This document shows positions 8,646 through 17,627 of a DNA stretch of 64,000 nucleotides, one piece after another. Made by a program: the position numbers and the translations under genes. The notes below the pieces were generated by a model, which made no database searches, was not told the origin of the DNA, and saw only the letters and a program-made list of their open reading frames with translations. The DNA is from an uncultured Lactobacillus sp. GTDB lineage: Bacteria > Bacillota > Bacilli > Lactobacillales > Lactobacillaceae. The stretch spans positions 1-64,000 of the forward strand of contig NZ_CARBVX010000002.1 in NCBI RefSeq assembly GCF_948948975.1, given 5' to 3'. Within the stretch, counting starts at the first letter, position 1. Each line of letters begins with the position of its first letter.

Positions 8646-9599
8646 ATGAAAACAAATACTGATGCGGTTTTATCTGCAAAATCGTTACGTTACTTTCTTC
8701 AATTAATTGATAATATGAGCTATACGCAAGCAGCTCAAATTTTAGGAATTACTCAGCCGGCCTTAACTCAACAAATTAAAAAGCTTGAGCGAGCAGTTGG
8801 TTCACCTTTATTTGGACAAATGGGCAAAAAACTATATTTAACTGATGCTGGTTTAAAGATGGAGGAGACAGCAAAGGCTTTATTTTCAACAGTTAATAAT
8901 GCCGTAGACAGTATCCAGCAGTATACTAAATCAGATACAGGGACTATTTCTCTAGGAATTCTATCTACTATTGAAGCAAGAGTAATTGATCAATTTTTAG
9001 TTAAATTCAATCATAAATATCCTGACATAGTATTACATGTAGGCTTTTATAATAGAACAGAACTTTGGGATAGATTAGATAATAATCAATTAGATTTAGC
9101 TGTTCTTTACATGCCAGATCATAATTCAACTGTAAAGAATATGAAACAGTATATGGCAAAACAAATTTATCCGGAAGAAGTTGTTTTCTTAACTCACAAC
9201 CCAGAAGATAAATTTAATAAAACAACTCAACATAAGTGGGTTGCTTATCCTAAGGATTACTATTTACCACAGATTGTTCGCCGCTTTTATGCTAGTGAAT
9301 TTCCAAATAATGAATTAAATACGACTGTAACTTTTACTGCTCCTTATCAATTAATCAAATTCGCGGAACAAACTGATTACAATACATATGTCTCCAAGAG
9401 TTTTTATAAGGCACACAAGGCTGAAATTACATTATCTCCAGTAAAGACAAAGAGTGAGACAAACTTTGAAAGTTGTTTTATTTATCGTAAAAATAAGAGT
9501 GAAATACCTCGATTAGTCAACTTCCTAAACGAGTGGGATAAGTTTATTGAAGAAAAAGATTATGATAGCAGACTAGAAGATATTAAAGTTAATATTTAG
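8646..9599 (+). CDS. LysR-family transcriptional regulator
   Basis: DNA-binding regulator of 317 residues. The N-terminal winged helix-turn-helix (about 12-70) has the family sequence SYTQAAQILGITQPALTQQIKKLE and the FGQMGKKLYLTDAG wing. The C-terminal half is a periplasmic-binding-like effector domain starting near TISLGILSTIEARVI. It is flanked by terminators, so no target gene is indicated by an operon. The ribosome site is AAGAGGCG. Confidence 0.88.
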   Translation: MKTNTDAVLSAKSLRYFLQLIDNMSYTQAAQILGITQPALTQQIKKLERAVGSPLFGQMGKKLYLTDAGLKMEETAKALFSTVNNAVDSIQQYTKSDTGTISLGILSTIEARVIDQFLVKFNHKYPDIVLHVGFYNRTELWDRLDNNQLDLAVLYMPDHNSTVKNMKQYMAKQIYPEEVVFLTHNPEDKFNKTTQHKWVAYPKDYYLPQIVRRFYASEFPNNELNTTVTFTAPYQLIKFAEQTDYNTYVSKSFYKAHKAEITLSPVKTKSETNFESCFIYRKNKSEIPRLVNFLNEWDKFIEEKDYDSRLEDIKVNI

Positions 9600-9601
9600 T
9601 T

Positions 9602-9638
9602 TGAAGGCATTCTTTTTGTAGCAAAAGGATGCCTTTTA
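9602..9638 (+). terminator. intrinsic terminator of LysR gene
   Basis: AAGGCATTCTTTTTG pairs with CAAAAGGATGCCTTT across a 3-nt TAG loop, with G-U pairs, then Ts. Confidence 0.75.
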
Positions 9639-9715
9639 ATGCGTGATGGATTTGCTTAAGTTTAACTTTTAATCTAAAATAATTAGGTAGATATAATTTT
9701 AAAGGAGCTCTTATA

Positions 9716-10651
9716 ATGGCAAAAGAATTGATTTTTGGTCACCAAAATCCTGATACAGATGCAATCGGAACAGCAATTGCATACTCATACTTACAAAATA
9801 AGTTAGGTTACGATACCGAAGCTGTTGCTTTAGGTGAAGCTAATGATGAAACTAAGTATGCTTTAAATAAGTTTGGTTTTACCGCACCTCGTGTTATTGA
9901 AACTGCTTCAAATGAAGTTGATGCAGTTATGCTTGTTGACCATAACGAACCTCAACAAAGTGTTTCTGACATTGATAAGGTTAAAGTAACTCATGTAGTT
10001 GATCACCACCGTATTATGAACTTCAATACTGCTGATCCTTTATACTACCGTGCAGCTCCAGTTGGTTGTACCAGTACCATTATGTGGCAAATGTACAACG
10101 AAAAAGAAATTGAAATTCCACAAGATATTGCAGGAATTATGCTTTCAGCTATTATCTCAGATACTTTACTCTTAAAGTCACCAACTACTACTGACCAAGA
10201 TAAAGAAGCTGTTGTATCTTTAGCAAATATTGCTGGTGTGGACTACAAAGAATACGGTCTTAAGATGCTTAAAGCTGGTACTAATATTGCTGACAAGTCA
10301 GAAGAAGACCTAATTGATTTAGATGCTAAGAGTTTTGAATTAAACGGTAGCAACGTTCGTGTAGCCCAAATTAATGTTGTTGATTTACCAGAAGCATTAG
10401 AACGTAAAGACGCTTTCTTAAAGGCTATGGATGAAGCTTCTAAGCGTGAAGGCTACGATATGTTTATGCTTTTAATTACCAACATTCTTGACTCAGATTC
10501 AGAAGCTTTAGTAGTAGGTAGTGATGAATCAAAAGCAAAATTTGAAAAAGCATTTAACGCTAAATTATCAGATTCAGAAGTTAAATTACCAGGCGTTGTT
10601 TCAAGAAAGAAGCAAGTTGTTCCTCCTTTAACTAATGCTTTTGAAGCTTAA
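9716..10651 (+). CDS. ppaC: manganese-dependent inorganic pyrophosphatase
   Basis: Family II cytosolic pyrophosphatase of the DHH superfamily, 311 residues. It hydrolyses pyrophosphate from biosynthetic reactions. Metal ligands are visible in [13 protein letters not shown] (residues 8-20), [10 protein letters not shown] and the VVDHHRI motif. The C-terminal DHHA2 domain carries the substrate-binding [10 protein letters not shown] motif. Ribosome site AAAGGAG. It has its own terminator. Confidence 0.96.
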   Translation: MAKELIFGHQNPDTDAIGTAIAYSYLQNKLGYDTEAVALGEANDETKYALNKFGFTAPRVIETASNEVDAVMLVDHNEPQQSVSDIDKVKVTHVVDHHRIMNFNTADPLYYRAAPVGCTSTIMWQMYNEKEIEIPQDIAGIMLSAIISDTLLLKSPTTTDQDKEAVVSLANIAGVDYKEYGLKMLKAGTNIADKSEEDLIDLDAKSFELNGSNVRVAQINVVDLPEALERKDAFLKAMDEASKREGYDMFMLLITNILDSDSEALVVGSDESKAKFEKAFNAKLSDSEVKLPGVVSRKKQVVPPLTNAFEA

Positions 10652-10670
10652 TTATTTGGTTTAATTTAGA

Positions 10671-10707
10671 AAAAGACAGGTATGATCCTTTCATACTTGT
10701 TTTTTTA
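10671..10707 (+). terminator. intrinsic terminator of ppaC
   Basis: ACAGGTATGA pairs with TCATACTTGT (one G-U) around TCCTT, followed by seven Ts. Confidence 0.85.
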
Positions 10708-10721
10708 TTTAGTAGAGGAAA

Positions 10722-12308
10722 ATGAAATCATCAATAGAAGTACTAAAAAACGTTTTTGGTTATACAACTTTTCGCCCAGGACAAGAGCAAGTTATTGAGC
10801 AAGTTCTTAAAGGAAAAAATGTTTTAGCTGTAATGCCAACTGGAGCAGGAAAGTCAATGTGTTATCAGATACCAGCATTAGTCAATCCTGGCCTAACGTT
10901 GGTAATATCTCCTCTGATTTCTTTAATGAAGGATCAGATAGACTCTCTAAAACAAAATGGTATTAATGCTGCTGCTTTAAATTCAGCAACTCCACAAGAA
11001 GAAGTAAATCCAATCTTGAGACAAGCCTATGAAGGAAAAATAAAACTTTTATACGTGACTCCTGAGCGGCTAGCGATGGATTATTTTCGCTATCAACTAA
11101 ACTTCCTGGATGTTTCCTTAGTAGCAGTCGATGAAGCCCACTGTATTTCTCAATGGGGCCATGACTTTAGACCGGCTTACCGTCAAATTATGGAAGGTGT
11201 AAATTCAATTAAAAGTCAGCCAAATATTTTAGCTTTAACAGCAACGGCTACTCCTTCAGTGCAAGAAGACATTGCAAATCAACTAAATATTTCACCTGAA
11301 AATTATGTTATTACTTCATTTGCAAGACCAAATTTGAGCTTCAAGGTAGTCAATAATCCTAAAAATACCAATTTATATCTTTTAGATTATATTAAAAAGC
11401 ATCCCAATCAATCAGGGATTGTGTATGCGAGTACAAGAAAAAATGTTGAAGAGTTAACTGACTATTTAGCTCAAAATGGAATTTTAACAGCGAGTTATCA
11501 TGCCGGGCTATCTAATAAAGAAAGAGCCGATGTACAAGATGCCTTTCAATTCGATAAGGTACAAGTGATTGTTGCAACAAATGCTTTTGGTATGGGAATT
11601 GATAAAAGAAATGTTCGCTTTGTAATTCACGCTAATAGTACTCCCAACTTAGAATCATATTATCAAGAAGCTGGAAGAGCAGGTAGAGACGGGGAGCCAT
11701 GTGAAGGTATATTAATTTATCATCCTAAAGATATTAGACTCTATCGCTGGTTTATTGAACAAGCTGATTTAGATGATGAATACAAAAAAATTCAATATCA
11801 AAAACTAGCTGCAATTACTAAGTACGTCAATACAACTGAATGTTTACAACAATTTATCGTCAGATATTTTGGGCAAAGTTGCTCTGCATGTGGTAAATGT
11901 TCTAATTGTTTAGGAACATTTATTGAAAAAGATATTACTGCAGAAAGCAAAAGAATCATTTCAACAATTTATGAACTTGATGGACGTTTTGGCAAAAATG
12001 TAGTTGCTGATATAGTTACTGGTGCTAATAATCAGCGCATGAGAGAAATGAGGGCATCTAATTTAAAAAATTATGGTAGTTTGAAGATGGGAAAGAAGAC
12101 TACTCTAGACTTAATCAATTATTTAATTAGCCATAACTATTTGGAATTAACAGATAGTCAATATCCTGTGGTTCATGTAACTAATTTAGGATGGGACGTT
12201 TTAGATGATAAAAAGCAAGTAAGGCAAAAGATCTCAAAAAAGTTAGAAAATCGATTCCAATTACTAATAAAATTTCAGAAAAGGAAAATAATCTATTTTT
12301 GCGTTTAA
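10722..12308 (+). CDS. recQ: ATP-dependent DNA helicase RecQ, frameshifted before HRDC
   Basis: 3'-5' DNA helicase for recombination and fork repair. Motifs run in order: FRPGQEQVI, Walker [14 protein letters not shown] box, [29 protein letters not shown] and [12 protein letters not shown]. Then comes the zinc subdomain with Cys-x2-Cys-x2-Cys pairs ([10 protein letters not shown]) and the winged helix. The last 23 residues (from about LENRFQLLI) are out-of-frame translation. The true continuation, [17 protein letters not shown] and then the HRDC domain, is in the -1 frame. The switch maps to A AAA AAG at 12236-12242. The product without a shift is 528 residues lacking HRDC. Confidence 0.9.
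   Translation: MKSSIEVLKNVFGYTTFRPGQEQVIEQVLKGKNVLAVMPTGAGKSMCYQIPALVNPGLTLVISPLISLMKDQIDSLKQNGINAAALNSATPQEEVNPILRQAYEGKIKLLYVTPERLAMDYFRYQLNFLDVSLVAVDEAHCISQWGHDFRPAYRQIMEGVNSIKSQPNILALTATATPSVQEDIANQLNISPENYVITSFARPNLSFKVVNNPKNTNLYLLDYIKKHPNQSGIVYASTRKNVEELTDYLAQNGILTASYHAGLSNKERADVQDAFQFDKVQVIVATNAFGMGIDKRNVRFVIHANSTPNLESYYQEAGRAGRDGEPCEGILIYHPKDIRLYRWFIEQADLDDEYKKIQYQKLAAITKYVNTTECLQQFIVRYFGQSCSACGKCSNCLGTFIEKDITAESKRIISTIYELDGRFGKNVVADIVTGANNQRMREMRASNLKNYGSLKMGKKTTLDLINYLISHNYLELTDSQYPVVHVTNLGWDVLDDKKQVRQKISKKLENRFQLLIKFQKRKIIYFCV
12236..12242 (+). other. slippery heptamer A AAA AAG in recQ
   Basis: Seven bases in the phase of the recQ frame (tcA AAA AAG), exactly where the reading frame must move by -1 to reach the HRDC-coding frame. 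A weak AAGG lies about 11 bases upstream at 12221-12224, the position of the stimulatory Shine-Dalgarno in E. coli dnaX. I see no stable hairpin downstream. A simple indel in the A-run is the alternative. Confidence 0.45.
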
Positions 12309-12511
12309 AGGCAACACGTCTAGAGTTAGCTAAAGAGCAGGGAATACCAGCATTTTATATTTTTTCTGATAAATCATTAAGAGATATGGCACTTCAAAAA
12401 CCTAAAACAAAAACAGACTTTTTGAATATTTCAGGTGTTGGTCAAGCAAAATTAAAAGCATATGGCCAAATTATGCTTGATACCATTAGAAAATATTTGA
12501 AAGAAGAATAG
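12299..12511 (+). pseudogene. recQ: RecQ HRDC domain in the -1 frame
   Basis: The frame open from about 12242 to 12511 encodes the RecQ linker and HRDC domain (LELAKEQGIPAFYIFSD, SLRDMA, FLNISGVGQAKLKAYG). It helps RecQ bind structured DNA. The TTG at 12299 has no ribosome site, so the segment is either expressed by -1 frameshifting from recQ or not at all. The sequence is well conserved HRDC with no further damage, which argues for a recent indel or for real frameshifting. Confidence 0.7.
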
Positions 12512-12578
12512 ATTAATGAAGTGTCTTGTAATAAATAGTAGAATAGACTAGAACAGATTAAAAAATAGGAGGATTAAG

Positions 12579-13166
12579 ATGGAATATCCACAATTAGACC
12601 TTGAAAATGTAAAAGGCCCAAAAGCAGTAATTGAAACTAATCATGGAGATATTAAAGTTCAATTATTTGAAAAAGAAGCTCCAATGACTGTAGAAAATTT
12701 CGTTCGTTTAGCTAAAAAGGGTTACTATGATAATACTACGTTTCATCGTGTAATTAGTGACTTTATGATCCAAGGTGGTGATCCAAAGGGTGACGGTACT
12801 GGTGGTGAAAGTATCTGGGGTCATCCTTTTGAAGATGAATTTTCAAATAAACTCTTTAATTTACGCGGAGCACTTTCCATGGCTAATTCTGGTCCTAATA
12901 CTAATGGTAGTCAATTCTTTATTGTTCAAAATAAGAATGTGCCTAAACGAATGATTAAGGAAATGGATACGGCTGGCTATCCAAAAGAAATTGTAAAAGC
13001 ATATAAACAGGGTGGAACCCCATGGTTAGATGGTCGTCATACAGTTTTTGGTCAAGTAATTGATGGTATGGATGTCGTTGATGAAATTGCAAAAGTTCCA
13101 CGTGATAAGGCAAATGATAAGCCTAAAGAGGATGTAATTATTAAGAACATTCAGATTGAAGATTAA
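12579..13166 (+). CDS. cyclophilin-type peptidyl-prolyl isomerase
   Basis: Cytosolic prolyl isomerase of 195 residues. Cyclophilin core: [22 protein letters not shown] with the catalytic Arg in [18 protein letters not shown], and [18 protein letters not shown]. There is no signal peptide, so it acts inside the cell in protein folding. A 40-residue insertion around [20 protein letters not shown] is typical of lactobacillus homologues. Ribosome site AGGAGG; a terminator follows. Confidence 0.93.
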   Translation: MEYPQLDLENVKGPKAVIETNHGDIKVQLFEKEAPMTVENFVRLAKKGYYDNTTFHRVISDFMIQGGDPKGDGTGGESIWGHPFEDEFSNKLFNLRGALSMANSGPNTNGSQFFIVQNKNVPKRMIKEMDTAGYPKEIVKAYKQGGTPWLDGRHTVFGQVIDGMDVVDEIAKVPRDKANDKPKEDVIIKNIQIED

Positions 13167-13171
13167 TTCAG

Positions 13172-13207
13172 TTAAAAACATGGTCTCCCTTGATCATGTT
13201 TTTAATT
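13172..13207 (+). terminator. intrinsic terminator of cyclophilin gene
   Basis: TTAAAAACATG at 13172-13182 and CATGTTTTTAA at 13195-13205 pair perfectly. Confidence 0.75.
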
Positions 13208-13232
13208 TAGGCTCATAACATGGAGGTTAAAT

Positions 13233-13928
13233 ATGAATATATTTACTAATGATCAGTATCGGCCATCAGAATCACGTATTTTAGCCACATCCTTAACTTT
13301 TTCAGCTGGTTTTATTGATGCTTATACTTATATTCAACGAGGACATACTTTATCTGCAGGTCAAACAGGAAATGTTATCTTCTTTGCTTCAGCATTTGCC
13401 GATCACAATATAGCTGGTATGTTAAATAGAGCAACTACATTTATTGCATTTACTTTAGGATTACTATTAGTAGGTCTTTTTCATAAATACGTTAAAAGTA
13501 ATTATTGGCGAGTATTTTGTCTATTTCCAATTTTACTTATTTGCTTAGGAGTAGGCTTTGTTCCTAAAACTGTTCCAAATTATTATGTCGTGCCTATAAT
13601 TGCGTTTGGATTGGCTGTTCAAAATGCTTCCTTTAGTAAGATCGAAGGTATGGGATATAATAATGCCTTTACAACTGGTAATTTAAAAAAATCTGTCGTT
13701 GCCTGGAGTGCATATTTCTTTGGTGAAGATAAATCTCAGCATAATGCAGCTGTTAACTATATGTTTTTAGTTATTGCTTTTGCACTTGGAGCCATTGTGT
13801 CAGCATTACTTCAAAAAGTATTTTTCTTAAAAACTATATGGTTTGCGGTATTACTTCTGGGAACAATTAATATTGTTTATACAATTTCCTTAAGTAAACG
13901 GAAAAAATTAAATTTAAAAAATGAGTAG
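13233..13928 (+). CDS. DUF1275 (YoaK-like) membrane protein
   Basis: Integral membrane protein of 231 residues with about six helices. The opening LTFSAGFIDAYTYIQRGHTLSAGQTGN and the later NAFTTGNLKK are the DUF1275 signatures (a GFxDA motif and repeated TGN motifs). The family is of unknown transport function. Ribosome site TGGAGG. The C-terminus is Lys-rich and cytosolic. It is the last chromosomal gene before the prophage. Confidence 0.85.
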   Translation: MNIFTNDQYRPSESRILATSLTFSAGFIDAYTYIQRGHTLSAGQTGNVIFFASAFADHNIAGMLNRATTFIAFTLGLLLVGLFHKYVKSNYWRVFCLFPILLICLGVGFVPKTVPNYYVVPIIAFGLAVQNASFSKIEGMGYNNAFTTGNLKKSVVAWSAYFFGEDKSQHNAAVNYMFLVIAFALGAIVSALLQKVFFLKTIWFAVLLLGTINIVYTISLSKRKKLNLKNE

Positions 13929-13955
13929 TTGTTAAAAAATTTCTGTAAATGTTTA

Positions 13956-13999
13956 AAATCTTACTAGATTGAACTGGGTATTCAATTTAGTAAGATTTT
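13956..13999 (+). terminator. intrinsic terminator of DUF1275 gene
   Basis: AAATCTTACTAGATTGAA (13956-13973) pairs with TTCAATTTAGTAAGATTT (13981-13998) with one mismatch, then Ts. Confidence 0.85.
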
Positions 14000-14659
14000 T
14001 TATGTAGTGAAGATTATAGAAAAGGAGCGAATAAATCATTAAAGCGTAAATTCGTATAATATATATTATGTAAAGTAAATATATAAAAATTATAGAATAT
14101 ATCAAAAGTAACTTGTTCATATGAAAATTATATTTTAGTCAGATAAATCTTTATCAATGCACCTAAAATAATTTTCTGAGTTAATTAGATTCTTACCAAC
14201 TAAAAAAATATAAGTTAAGGATTTTTATTTTGAATCTTCATTGGTAAGTTAAATAAAAATTTTTATAGCTAGTAACTCTTATCTATGATTTTGTGCTGCT
14301 CTGACGGCCATTCTATGGCTTTTAAAATAATTATTGGTTAACAGTTAATCGAATTTGATTTAAATGTTCTGTTATATGTCTTATGCTAAATGTTTGCTAT
14401 TGCCAGAGCCTATTTGTGGATTTAAATTAGTTGTACAAGTAATAAGTATTCTCAGATAAAAGCTTAAATACGACAAGTATTTTATCTTAAAATTATGATA
14501 TTTTGAAACAATTGAAATGTAAGGAATTGCTAGATTTTCTAGTTTTTACTGATTTACTGAAGACGATCGTATGAAATACATAGAGTAATAAAATAGGACA
14601 ACATTACTCCTGGCTGGGGCAATAATACATGATTTTTTCATTAGAATCACCTTTCATTA
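14000..14659. other. AT-rich gene-free stretch left of the prophage
   Basis: About 660 bp with no ORF worth calling on either strand. It contains a spaced inverted repeat CTTACCAA (14192-14199) / TTGGTAAG (14241-14248) and, at its right end, part of a perfect 12-bp inverted repeat (14651-14662 and 14669-14680) that includes the att core. No RNA gene is recognised. It may be a decayed chromosomal gene next to the integration site. Confidence 0.5.
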
Positions 14660-14677
14660 AAATTATTGTTTTAATGA
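14660..14677. repeat. candidate attL core
   Basis: AAATTATTGTTTTAATGA, 18 bp, identical to 39644-39661 just beyond the integrase gene. It lies 132 bp beyond the stop of the lysin gene, so the two copies frame the whole prophage. On this side the core sits within the perfect inverted repeat CTTTCATTAAAA / TTTTAATGAAAG. Confidence 0.6.
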
Positions 14678-14809
14678 AAGGTATAAAGGGATCCCCCAAT
14701 ATATAAGCAATTCATTTATATATCAATGTTTGCAGTTTATATTTAATTACATAAAATTATAAAAATATCTGTAAAATTATAAGTTGTTAGTGTCTTATTA
14801 GTGTCTAAA

Positions 14810-15757
14810 TTATTCAAATCTTCCCCAAGGATCATTGCCTTTGCGACAAACTAAGAATCCTGGTTGTCCATTGGCTCTTGGTTGTCTAATCCAGACATAA
14901 CCGCCGTGACGGCTATATGCATCATACTTAACACAATCGCCCTTAGTAACTGTTCCAATGATATCACTGGTAGTTCTAGCGCCGTATCTGATATTGATAG
15001 TGCCGTTTGGATAGAACTTACCTTCTTCTTTGTACCATGTATCCCCTAAGTCATCTATAAAAGATTGTAATGTTGGTTGTTTAACCGCCGGTTTAGATGT
15101 TTGAGTAGCTGGTTTATCGTCAGATTTAAGGTCAATCAGTGAGATGTTACCATCAACGCTCATGCCCTTCCAGTTATCGGTAAATTGCCAAATTGCTACC
15201 CCGTCCATTGATGGGAAGTAACCAAAGTCTGGTTCACTTGCTGGCACGCCGTTGCCTAGTGGATATGCTGCTACCCATAAGGAGTTAGCATACTTAGCAA
15301 GTACTTTCCCCGTATCAACATTACCTTTTAATAGGGCTGCACCAGAGTACAAGAGTGGCTTATAGCCAGCAGAAACAATCACATCAAGAAAAGCTAAGAT
15401 AGCATTGGCACTAGGTACTCGTCCAGCATTAGTAACATTATTATCATCTACTTCCCAGTCACAAGCCAAATAAGAACCTACTGGCAACCCAGCATATTTT
15501 GCTGAATTTACCGTATAGTTACCCTCTTGTACTGCTCGATTGCTATCAGCACCAAAGTGGGCATAGTGATAACCCATAGTAAGCATATTATTAGCTTTTG
15601 CGTTTGAAAGTTGTGCTGGTGCTTTAGGATTTTGATAATTCAAGCCTTCTGACAGCTTTACGATCGCAAACTTAGCCCCAGAGTGAGCCATGCTTGATAA
15701 GTCAGTTCCATTGTGGCTTGATACATCTACACCATAGCTTCTTTTTTCTACTTCCAT
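14810..15757 (-). CDS. phage endolysin, GH25 muramidase with SH3b domain
   Basis: Lysis enzyme of 315 residues that cuts the glycan chain of peptidoglycan. The GH25 domain (about 8-205) shows Asp11 in YGVDVSSHNG and Asp100/Glu102 in ACDWEVDD, and ends with VAIWQFTDN. A linker rich in Thr, Ser and Pro is followed by a C-terminal bacterial SH3 (SH3b) cell-wall-binding domain (about 240-315). There is no signal peptide, so release depends on the holin next door. A decayed copy of its C-terminus lies at 39915-40160. Confidence 0.95.
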   Translation of the reverse strand: MEVEKRSYGVDVSSHNGTDLSSMAHSGAKFAIVKLSEGLNYQNPKAPAQLSNAKANNMLTMGYHYAHFGADSNRAVQEGNYTVNSAKYAGLPVGSYLACDWEVDDNNVTNAGRVPSANAILAFLDVIVSAGYKPLLYSGAALLKGNVDTGKVLAKYANSLWVAAYPLGNGVPASEPDFGYFPSMDGVAIWQFTDNWKGMSVDGNISLIDLKSDDKPATQTSKPAVKQPTLQSFIDDLGDTWYKEEGKFYPNGTINIRYGARTTSDIIGTVTKGDCVKYDAYSRHGGYVWIRQPRANGQPGFLVCRKGNDPWGRFE

Positions 15758-15820
15758 TTATATACCTTCTTCTTTAAAATGTTCGCTATTACTAAAAGAA
15801 TCATTTTTGGCCACTTTTTA

Positions 15821-16231
15821 TTATTCGGATTTATTTGTTTGATCAAAGTTGGCCACAATTGTCTTGTTCGGTTTTGGCTTATCGATGGTATCAGAAATTG
15901 CTTGAGTTTGTTTCATCGCCACAACTGCTTTTTCAGCTAAGCCTTTTAGGAAACTCGCTGGTAAGGCTGGTAAGTGAGCCAACGATAAGATGAGGTTAAG
16001 TCCATTAATTACAAAGTCCATCTTCTCTTCGCCTGCCCCACCCCTCTTCTCTGCTTGATAAACGAGAGGGGTTACCGCTTGTGCTACGATTTGCTGTGCC
16101 ATTGCAACTCGGTCACCTTTAGCTGCTCTTTCATCAATTTCGATCTTATGCTTAGTATAGAAAGATACAATTACAACTGCTGCAACTGATACTGTAACAA
16201 TCATTAAGTCTAATAAATGACTGAAACTCAT
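15821..16231 (-). CDS. phage holin, LL-H family
   Basis: Small membrane protein of 136 residues with one N-terminal helix (about 8-25, MIVTVSVAAVVIVSFY) and a long amphipathic C-terminal region. This is the pattern of the LL-H holin family, which makes the membrane lesions that let the lysin out. It lies 63 bp upstream of the lysin and its start overlaps the stop of the preceding gene. A degraded copy lies at 40185-40351. Confidence 0.88.
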   Translation of the reverse strand: MSFSHLLDLMIVTVSVAAVVIVSFYTKHKIEIDERAAKGDRVAMAQQIVAQAVTPLVYQAEKRGGAGEEKMDFVINGLNLILSLAHLPALPASFLKGLAEKAVVAMKQTQAISDTIDKPKPNKTIVANFDQTNKSE

Positions 16232-16428
16232 TATTTAGCCTCCTTCTTCAAATCATTGATGCGTAGCTTTAACACCTTGGCATACTTAGCCATTGCTTGT
16301 TTTTGCTCTACTAATAGAACACGCTGGTTAGTTGATAAAGTTTTCTTATTTTGCTTGGATAAAAATTTAGATAACTTCCCACGCTTTGTATTTAACTTTT
16401 TTAGTTCTTTTTCTAACTTTTTAATCAT
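16231..16428 (-). CDS. small coiled-coil phage protein of the lysis cassette
   Basis: 65 residues, highly charged, predicted coiled coil (KLEKELKKLNTKRGKLSKFL). I chose the ATG at 16428 because AAGGAAA precedes it; the longer frame from 16461 has no ribosome site. The stop overlaps the holin start. Function unknown; such genes often sit beside phage holins. A partial copy is in the prophage remnant at 40353-40460. Confidence 0.7.
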   Translation of the reverse strand: MIKKLEKELKKLNTKRGKLSKFLSKQNKKTLSTNQRVLLVEQKQAMAKYAKVLKLRINDLKKEAK

Positions 16429-16642
16429 GTTTATTTTCCTTTCCATCAAAAAAGGCACCATTAGTTGGTGCCTTCTTTACATATTCATTTACTAAAATCT
16501 GTTGTTGATCAACTTTGCGTTGAAGTTTCAGATTTTTTTCTTTTAGTTTATCTATCTCTTTCTCTTGTTCTTGGCATTTTTGCTGATAGTGGTCACGCTC
16601 TTCTTTAAGGGCATCGAATACCCACTTCCAAATCGCAATCAA
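16421..16642 (-). CDS. small membrane/coiled-coil phage protein, odd start
   Basis: From TTG 16642 it gives 73 residues: a short hydrophobic stretch (LIAIWKWVF) then a coiled coil of Gln, Glu and Lys. The TTG has no good ribosome site. The same frame is open upstream to 16708 and would supply a full membrane helix (LPYLGGIGTFLIAIWKWVF). There is no ATG, GTG or TTG in it, but an ATA at 16693 sits about nine bases after AGGGG. The likely ancestral start was ATG at that place. The last eight bases overlap the next gene. Confidence 0.6.
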   Translation of the reverse strand: MIAIWKWVFDALKEERDHYQQKCQEQEKEIDKLKEKNLKLQRKVDQQQILVNEYVKKAPTNGAFFDGKENKHD

Positions 16643-16709
16643 GAACGTACCTATACCACCAAGATAAGGCAGTGCCCTTAGTAAATCGCCTATAAAGCAC
16701 CACCCCTAT

Positions 16710-17111
16710 CTAATAGTTATGCTTCTTACTTTTGCTAATGATAGAAAAATCGAACAGTAAAACAATCACTTCTAAAAATCCGGCTGTAAACATGTGTGGG
16801 TGTCCCGATATGTAACCGTGACAAAATTCAGCAATTGCTTCAAATGCTAACAAACCTGCGGTAATAATTAACAGATTACGATTTGTAGAAATGCTGTTCT
16901 TATCACTAATTGCCCAACTAAAAAGCCAAACACCAATAGCAATAAAGATGCCACCTACTAAGTCGTCATTTAAAACCCCAACCGCAAAAGGTGGCCAAAA
17001 GAAATAGAAATCATTGCAGATAAGAATTAATCCTATTCCTACCATTGCCAGCGCTAATATTTCATGTTGTGGATGTGCTGTGTGGAGGAGATTTTTAAAT
17101 TTTTGTTTCAT
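16710..17111 (-). CDS. phage membrane protein, four helices
   Basis: 133 residues with about four hydrophobic segments (near 18-36, 48-68, 78-97, 108-125), His-rich at residues 12-17 and in HGYISGHPHMF. Not recognised as a known family. It lies between the baseplate genes and the lysis cassette. Possibly a lysis accessory or superinfection protein; this is inference. Confidence 0.7.
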   Translation of the reverse strand: MKQKFKNLLHTAHPQHEILALAMVGIGLILICNDFYFFWPPFAVGVLNDDLVGGIFIAIGVWLFSWAISDKNSISTNRNLLIITAGLLAFEAIAEFCHGYISGHPHMFTAGFLEVIVLLFDFSIISKSKKHNY

Positions 17112-17173
17112 ATACTATTCTCCTGTCAGCCGCCCTTGCGTACTGTTTATTTCTTAGGCGACTATTTATTACA

Positions 17174-17608
17174 TTAAGCTAATTCGTTCTTAATGTACAT
17201 CGCTACGGCAGTAATATAACTTTGACTGTCTCGAATTGAGACTACTTGCGCACTGTCTAACCATACAGTTGCTGACGCATAAAGAGGGCTAGCAACATAA
17301 CTTCCACAGACAAAACCATTTGTTGCTGAATTAATCCATGTTTTAAAAGTATAACCTGGTACGTCTGGCGCTTGAATAGGATAACTTACTGACCAATTTG
17401 TTGCTGATGGATCCGTGATTTGTGACGCAGCGGTATTTGCATTACAGCTTACTTGCTCAAAGTGCAAGGCCTGATGGACAGAAAACATGTTTCCGATAGT
17501 GCCTAATGTTGTGCGTTTTAACCCGTCTTGTTGGTTTCCGATTAAAACACTATCTGTAGTAGCTGGGTTACCGTTTTCACTTAAGTTCATAAATTTAATA
17601 TCTGCCAT
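17174..17608 (-). CDS. baseplate/tail-tip associated protein
   Basis: 144 residues beginning MADIKFMNLSENGNPATTDS. Its opening is typical of small phage structural proteins placed after the baseplate gene (a turn of the form NGNPATTDSVLIGN). The C-terminal 90 residues look like a beta-rich receptor-binding or trimerising module. It is 19 bp downstream of the baseplate-CotH gene in the same transcript. Function inferred from position only. Confidence 0.6.
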   Translation of the reverse strand: MADIKFMNLSENGNPATTDSVLIGNQQDGLKRTTLGTIGNMFSVHQALHFEQVSCNANTAASQITDPSATNWSVSYPIQAPDVPGYTFKTWINSATNGFVCGSYVASPLYASATVWLDSAQVVSIRDSQSYITAVAMYIKNELA

Positions 17609-17627
17609 AATTATCTGTCTCCTTTAA

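Noticed and set aside
14600-14700. tRNA gene as integration site
   Set aside because: No cloverleaf or T-loop (GTTCRANNC) pattern beside either att core.
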